Made by a program: the position numbers and the translations under genes
Part shown: one piece after another, positions 61,344 to 64,000 of the stretch
Numbering within the stretch: position 1 is the first letter of the stretch
How the letters are laid out: each line of letters starts with the position of its first letter
Assembly: GCA_034190875.2 (NCBI GenBank)
Contig: CM067348.1
Coordinates: 22,958,222 to 23,022,221 of the forward strand
Source of the DNA: Urechis unicinctus
Lineage: Eukaryota > Annelida > Polychaeta > Xenopneusta > Urechidae
Direction: 5' to 3'
DNA: 64,000 bases
Notes under the pieces: model-generated
Told to the model about the DNA's origin: nothing
The model's input: only the letters and a program-made list of their open reading frames with translations
Database searches by the model: none

Positions 61344-62063
61344 CTAAGAGAGATGTTTCAACAGCTGAGGCAGTTGAGACAAACACGGCAGCTGCAGAAA
61401 GCTCGTCATCTGTGGGAGATGTGACAACAGCGGGAGGTGAAGCAGCTTTGGGTAATGTGGTACCTATAGATGTCGTGACTGAAATATAACATACCGCAGC
61501 TATTCATGATGTTACAGCTGTACGACAACACTGCACATATACGAGAAGCTGCCTGGGAGGCGGAAACCGAAGGATATACGCCGCTGCATGACCGAGTAGT
61601 TCTGGTGTAAGATGCTACCTGTCCATCATTTGGTCTTCTCTTCGACAAAAACCAATAGTACGCTCGAACTTTTAAGTTACAAGTATTTCTGCACATACCT
61701 GAATATTCCTTCGTAGCAATGCTCGTATCGGAGTAATCAGTACCTCCCCGTGTCCTCGAAGGCTTGAATAGATCCCTTGGTTCGTTCTGGGCACGGTCAT
61801 TTTGGATTCAGATATTTGGCACACAAGTCTTGAGGTTTTTTTCCCATGGGTGGGGCTCCTAGAGCTGCAGATGTCGCGTGGGACTTGTTTCCTCGGGTTA
61901 TCAGGAAGCTGTTCCACGCCCGTATAACCTCCGGGGGTGGGTAACTCGAGGTGGGATGCGGTTGAGGTTACGGACCCATCCACTGATTAGGCTGAAAACC
62001 GTGACGTGCTTGCGAGCAGTAAGCGTCCACAAGCGGCGCTGTAGAGTAAGCCCCTCCTCTGTC

Positions 62064-62483
62064 TTATGAGGTGCTTAGAAGCGGGACGTCCCCAACGAAT
62101 GGCGCACGCGCTACACTTGCGGTATGCCAAGGAGGCGGTAGGGTTTGTGATGGTCCAGCAACAGATACTTCATGTGACGTAACTTCCGCGGAAGATACCG
62201 AGGACTTTAGAGGTGCTTTTGTCACCTTAGCGGCTGTGTATTTTCCGCCATCTTGGCCCTGAATCGATCTCGATCGCTTTTGGGCTTTTCCCTTGGAAGT
62301 CGAGGTCGCAACACTCGACGGGGAAGAAAGAAATGAATTAATGCTGGACATGATTCCTGTCTCAACAGGTACCAGCGTGTTGTCCATTTCGTCAACATTT
62401 GCCGAAACTAAGTCTGCAGGGTTCTCAGGGAAACCGCTTTGGGTAGATGATAGATTGGAATTCGCGTCGGTTTGGCTTACCAC
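62064..62483 (-). CDS. Hypothetical Ser/Thr-rich open frame, 139 codons
   Basis: Low-complexity, Ser/Thr-rich with a basic patch (KGKAQKRSRS), ending in a stop at 62064. It could be an N-terminal exon of the upstream minus-strand gene or the gag-like part of a decayed element. No domain is recognised. Confidence 0.25.
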   Translation of the reverse strand: MVSQTDANSNLSSTQSGFPENPADLVSANVDEMDNTLVPVETGIMSSINSFLSSPSSVATSTSKGKAQKRSRSIQGQDGGKYTAAKVTKAPLKSSVSSAEVTSHEVSVAGPSQTLPPPWHTASVARAPFVGDVPLLSTS

Positions 62484-63362
62484 CGTTTGTCACCAATGGA
62501 ATCAGCGGAACGTAATCGGGCTGGGGTACTATCTGTATCGTGTAGAATTGCATCACTTATCAACTCATGGTATGAGTTGAATTGGTATGCATATACAGTA
62601 TCCCTCCCGCGGCTCCAGAAACGTAACCTGAGTCGCCTTGATTATTCAGAGCCGCGCGGAAACAAGGTCAGATCGCGAAGAGCGGTTGCTTTGTAACGGT
62701 CAAGGGACCGAAGACAAATGACCGGTACTGGTGAGGTAACTCATCATATTATTATGATTGGAATGCCGTTGATAATATTAAACAAAAAACTAAACAAATG
62801 TCATTTGACACTAGAATAGTACTGGCATTTTTCAGTTTTTTAATTGACTATGTTTGGTATGGAAGCATGCTATAAAATTCCGATCACCTGACCTTGATTA
62901 CAAAACGTTGTAACCCCTCCGCCGAGAGGCGCGCAAACTAGCGGGAGTCTGAAAGAGCGAAAGATTGTCAGAATAATATATACTGAAACTCCCGATCACC
63001 ACATATAAAGATAATTCAGGACTTAAAATGATGCTCATTTTTTAAGAATGACACTTGCAGGCTTTACTGAGTACTTCGTAAACTTTTTACCCGTATATTT
63101 GTTATAATTCACAAAACACTGACTGTCGCCCAACCGTCGCATTGACAACAATTTGGGTATATATTTGAAAGCATCAAAATTGCAATAAACAAATGTCGCT
63201 GCTTATAGAATAACAAAACTGATCGCCAGACCTAAGTAGTACTCAAAAACTACAGCTTGTCAAAATTTGGAGCGAATATAAACAGGCACGGAATCGGCAG
63301 GAATCGCTGAACTTTGGGAGACACCAGATATTTGCCCCGACCCTTGTGAATATATATGGCCT

Positions 63363-63614
63363 GTGCATGTCAAATGCATGTACCTTTGGCGTACATTTGG
63401 TTCCAGTTTCATAAGGTCAAGTAAGGACATTGACAGAGCGCGAAGGACAGGCCTATATGTCGAAGCAAATGTATTTGCACCAAATGTTGTAATCAATGAC
63501 GGTTATCGAATTGAAAAACACACTCGCTCTTATCGAAAAAAAGTTTCCATACTGAAGAGAAAGTGTCTCGAAATGCAGGCAAAGTATATATCAGTATTCC
63601 CTCCTAGCAAGTAA
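63363..63614 (+). CDS. Hypothetical 83-codon open frame
   Basis: Basic, helix-prone protein (RIEKHTRSYRKKVSILKRK) ending in PPSK just at TAA, which also forms a GTAAGT donor. The opposite strand is equally open here (78 codons), so neither can be called a gene. Confidence 0.2.
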   Translation: MHVKCMYLWRTFGSSFIRSSKDIDRARRTGLYVEANVFAPNVVINDGYRIEKHTRSYRKKVSILKRKCLEMQAKYISVFPPSK

Positions 63615-63744
63615 GTAGTAGAAATTTCACGTGTTAGTCAGCTTTTAAGATGTATAAACTCTTGAAAATATATATGAATTGTGGAAATTGCGGACATACT
63701 GATACTTGTTTTGGTGATGCAGTTGGCACTAGAAGTATATCTGG

Positions 63745-64000
63745 GTCCGCAACTTAGGACCGCCGCGTCAGTTGCTATAAATCGGGATGGGCGGCTTGTT
63801 AACCGGCGTATCAGTTGTTATAAATCGGGACTGGTGGCAAGATAACCGGCGCATCATGCAGTTGTTATAAATCGGGATGGGCGGCGTGTTAACCGACTCA
63901 TAAGTTGTGATAAATCGGAATTGGCGGCTTGTTAACCGGCGTATCAGTTATTATAAAATCGGGACTGGTGGCATATTAACCGGCGCATAAGTTGTTATAA
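63745..64000. repeat. 43-bp tandem repeat continuing past the window end
   Basis: Five to six copies of GTATCAGTTGTTATAAATCG, GGATGGGCGGCTTGTTAACC, GGC, with two alternating variants (ATGGGCGGCTTG and ACTGGTGGCAAG/CATA). Confidence 0.9.

Noticed and set aside
61672..61983. 103-codon minus-strand frame
   Set aside because: Composition is not protein-like throughout and no exon joins it in phase; only its 3' edge has a plausible donor.

Overview
This is a eukaryotic (animal) nuclear window. Genes are split by GT-AG introns, intergenic DNA is AT-rich, micro- and minisatellites are dense, and there are relics of animal-type DNA transposons. The gene content (axonemal dynein, cholinesterase-like esterase, PTB domain, possible C-type lectin exons) and compact introns suggest a ciliated marine invertebrate. 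I cannot fix the phylum from sequence alone.

Layout. (1) About 1,013-30,329, minus strand: the 5' two thirds of an axonemal dynein heavy chain best matched to DNAH2, the beta heavy chain of inner-arm dynein f/I1. I placed 54 coding exons from the ATG through the N-terminal tail, linker, AAA1, AAA2, AAA3 and most of AAA4. The stalk, AAA5, AAA6 and C-terminus lie beyond base 1. Four exons carry one- or two-base indels that break the frame although the flanking splice sites look normal. All four fall in homopolymer or dinucleotide runs, so residual assembly errors are more likely than pseudogenisation. Small acidic micro-exons and many intronic tandem repeats decorate the gene. (2) About 30,330-33,394: a head-to-head intergenic region with an RFX X-box-like site on the dynein side. 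(3) 33,395-39,123, plus strand: an eight-exon, 578-residue type II membrane-anchored type-B carboxylesterase (cholinesterase-like) with an intact Ser-Glu-His triad. One intron holds a hAT-like miniature transposon with an 8-bp target duplication. (4) 39,124-46,194: mostly non-coding, with tandem and dispersed repeats. (5) 46,195-46,869, plus: a single-exon PTB/PID-domain protein. (6) About 48,430-50,433: a 54-bp minisatellite of roughly 24 copies, next to a decayed tyrosine-recombinase fragment. (7) About 52,990-55,480: two insertion-like units, one of 285 bp with a perfect 8-bp target duplication and one of 1,235 bp bounded by a perfect 41-bp inverted repeat. (8) 56,600-61,343, minus: scattered exons that look like divergent C-type lectin halves. 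Lying between them is a second tyrosine-recombinase (Crypton-like) open frame killed by three in-frame stops. (9) The last 260 bp are a 43-bp tandem repeat running off the window.

The two best-supported genes form a divergent pair. DNAH2 builds motile-cilium inner arms, and the X-box-like site fits ciliary (RFX/FOXJ1-type) control. The esterase is an ectoenzyme candidate with no obvious ciliary role. I found no gene cluster that looks like a new multi-gene system. The most unusual items are the acidic micro-exons, the phase-compatible alternative first exon of DNAH2, the minisatellite open in several frames, and the two independent tyrosine-recombinase relics.
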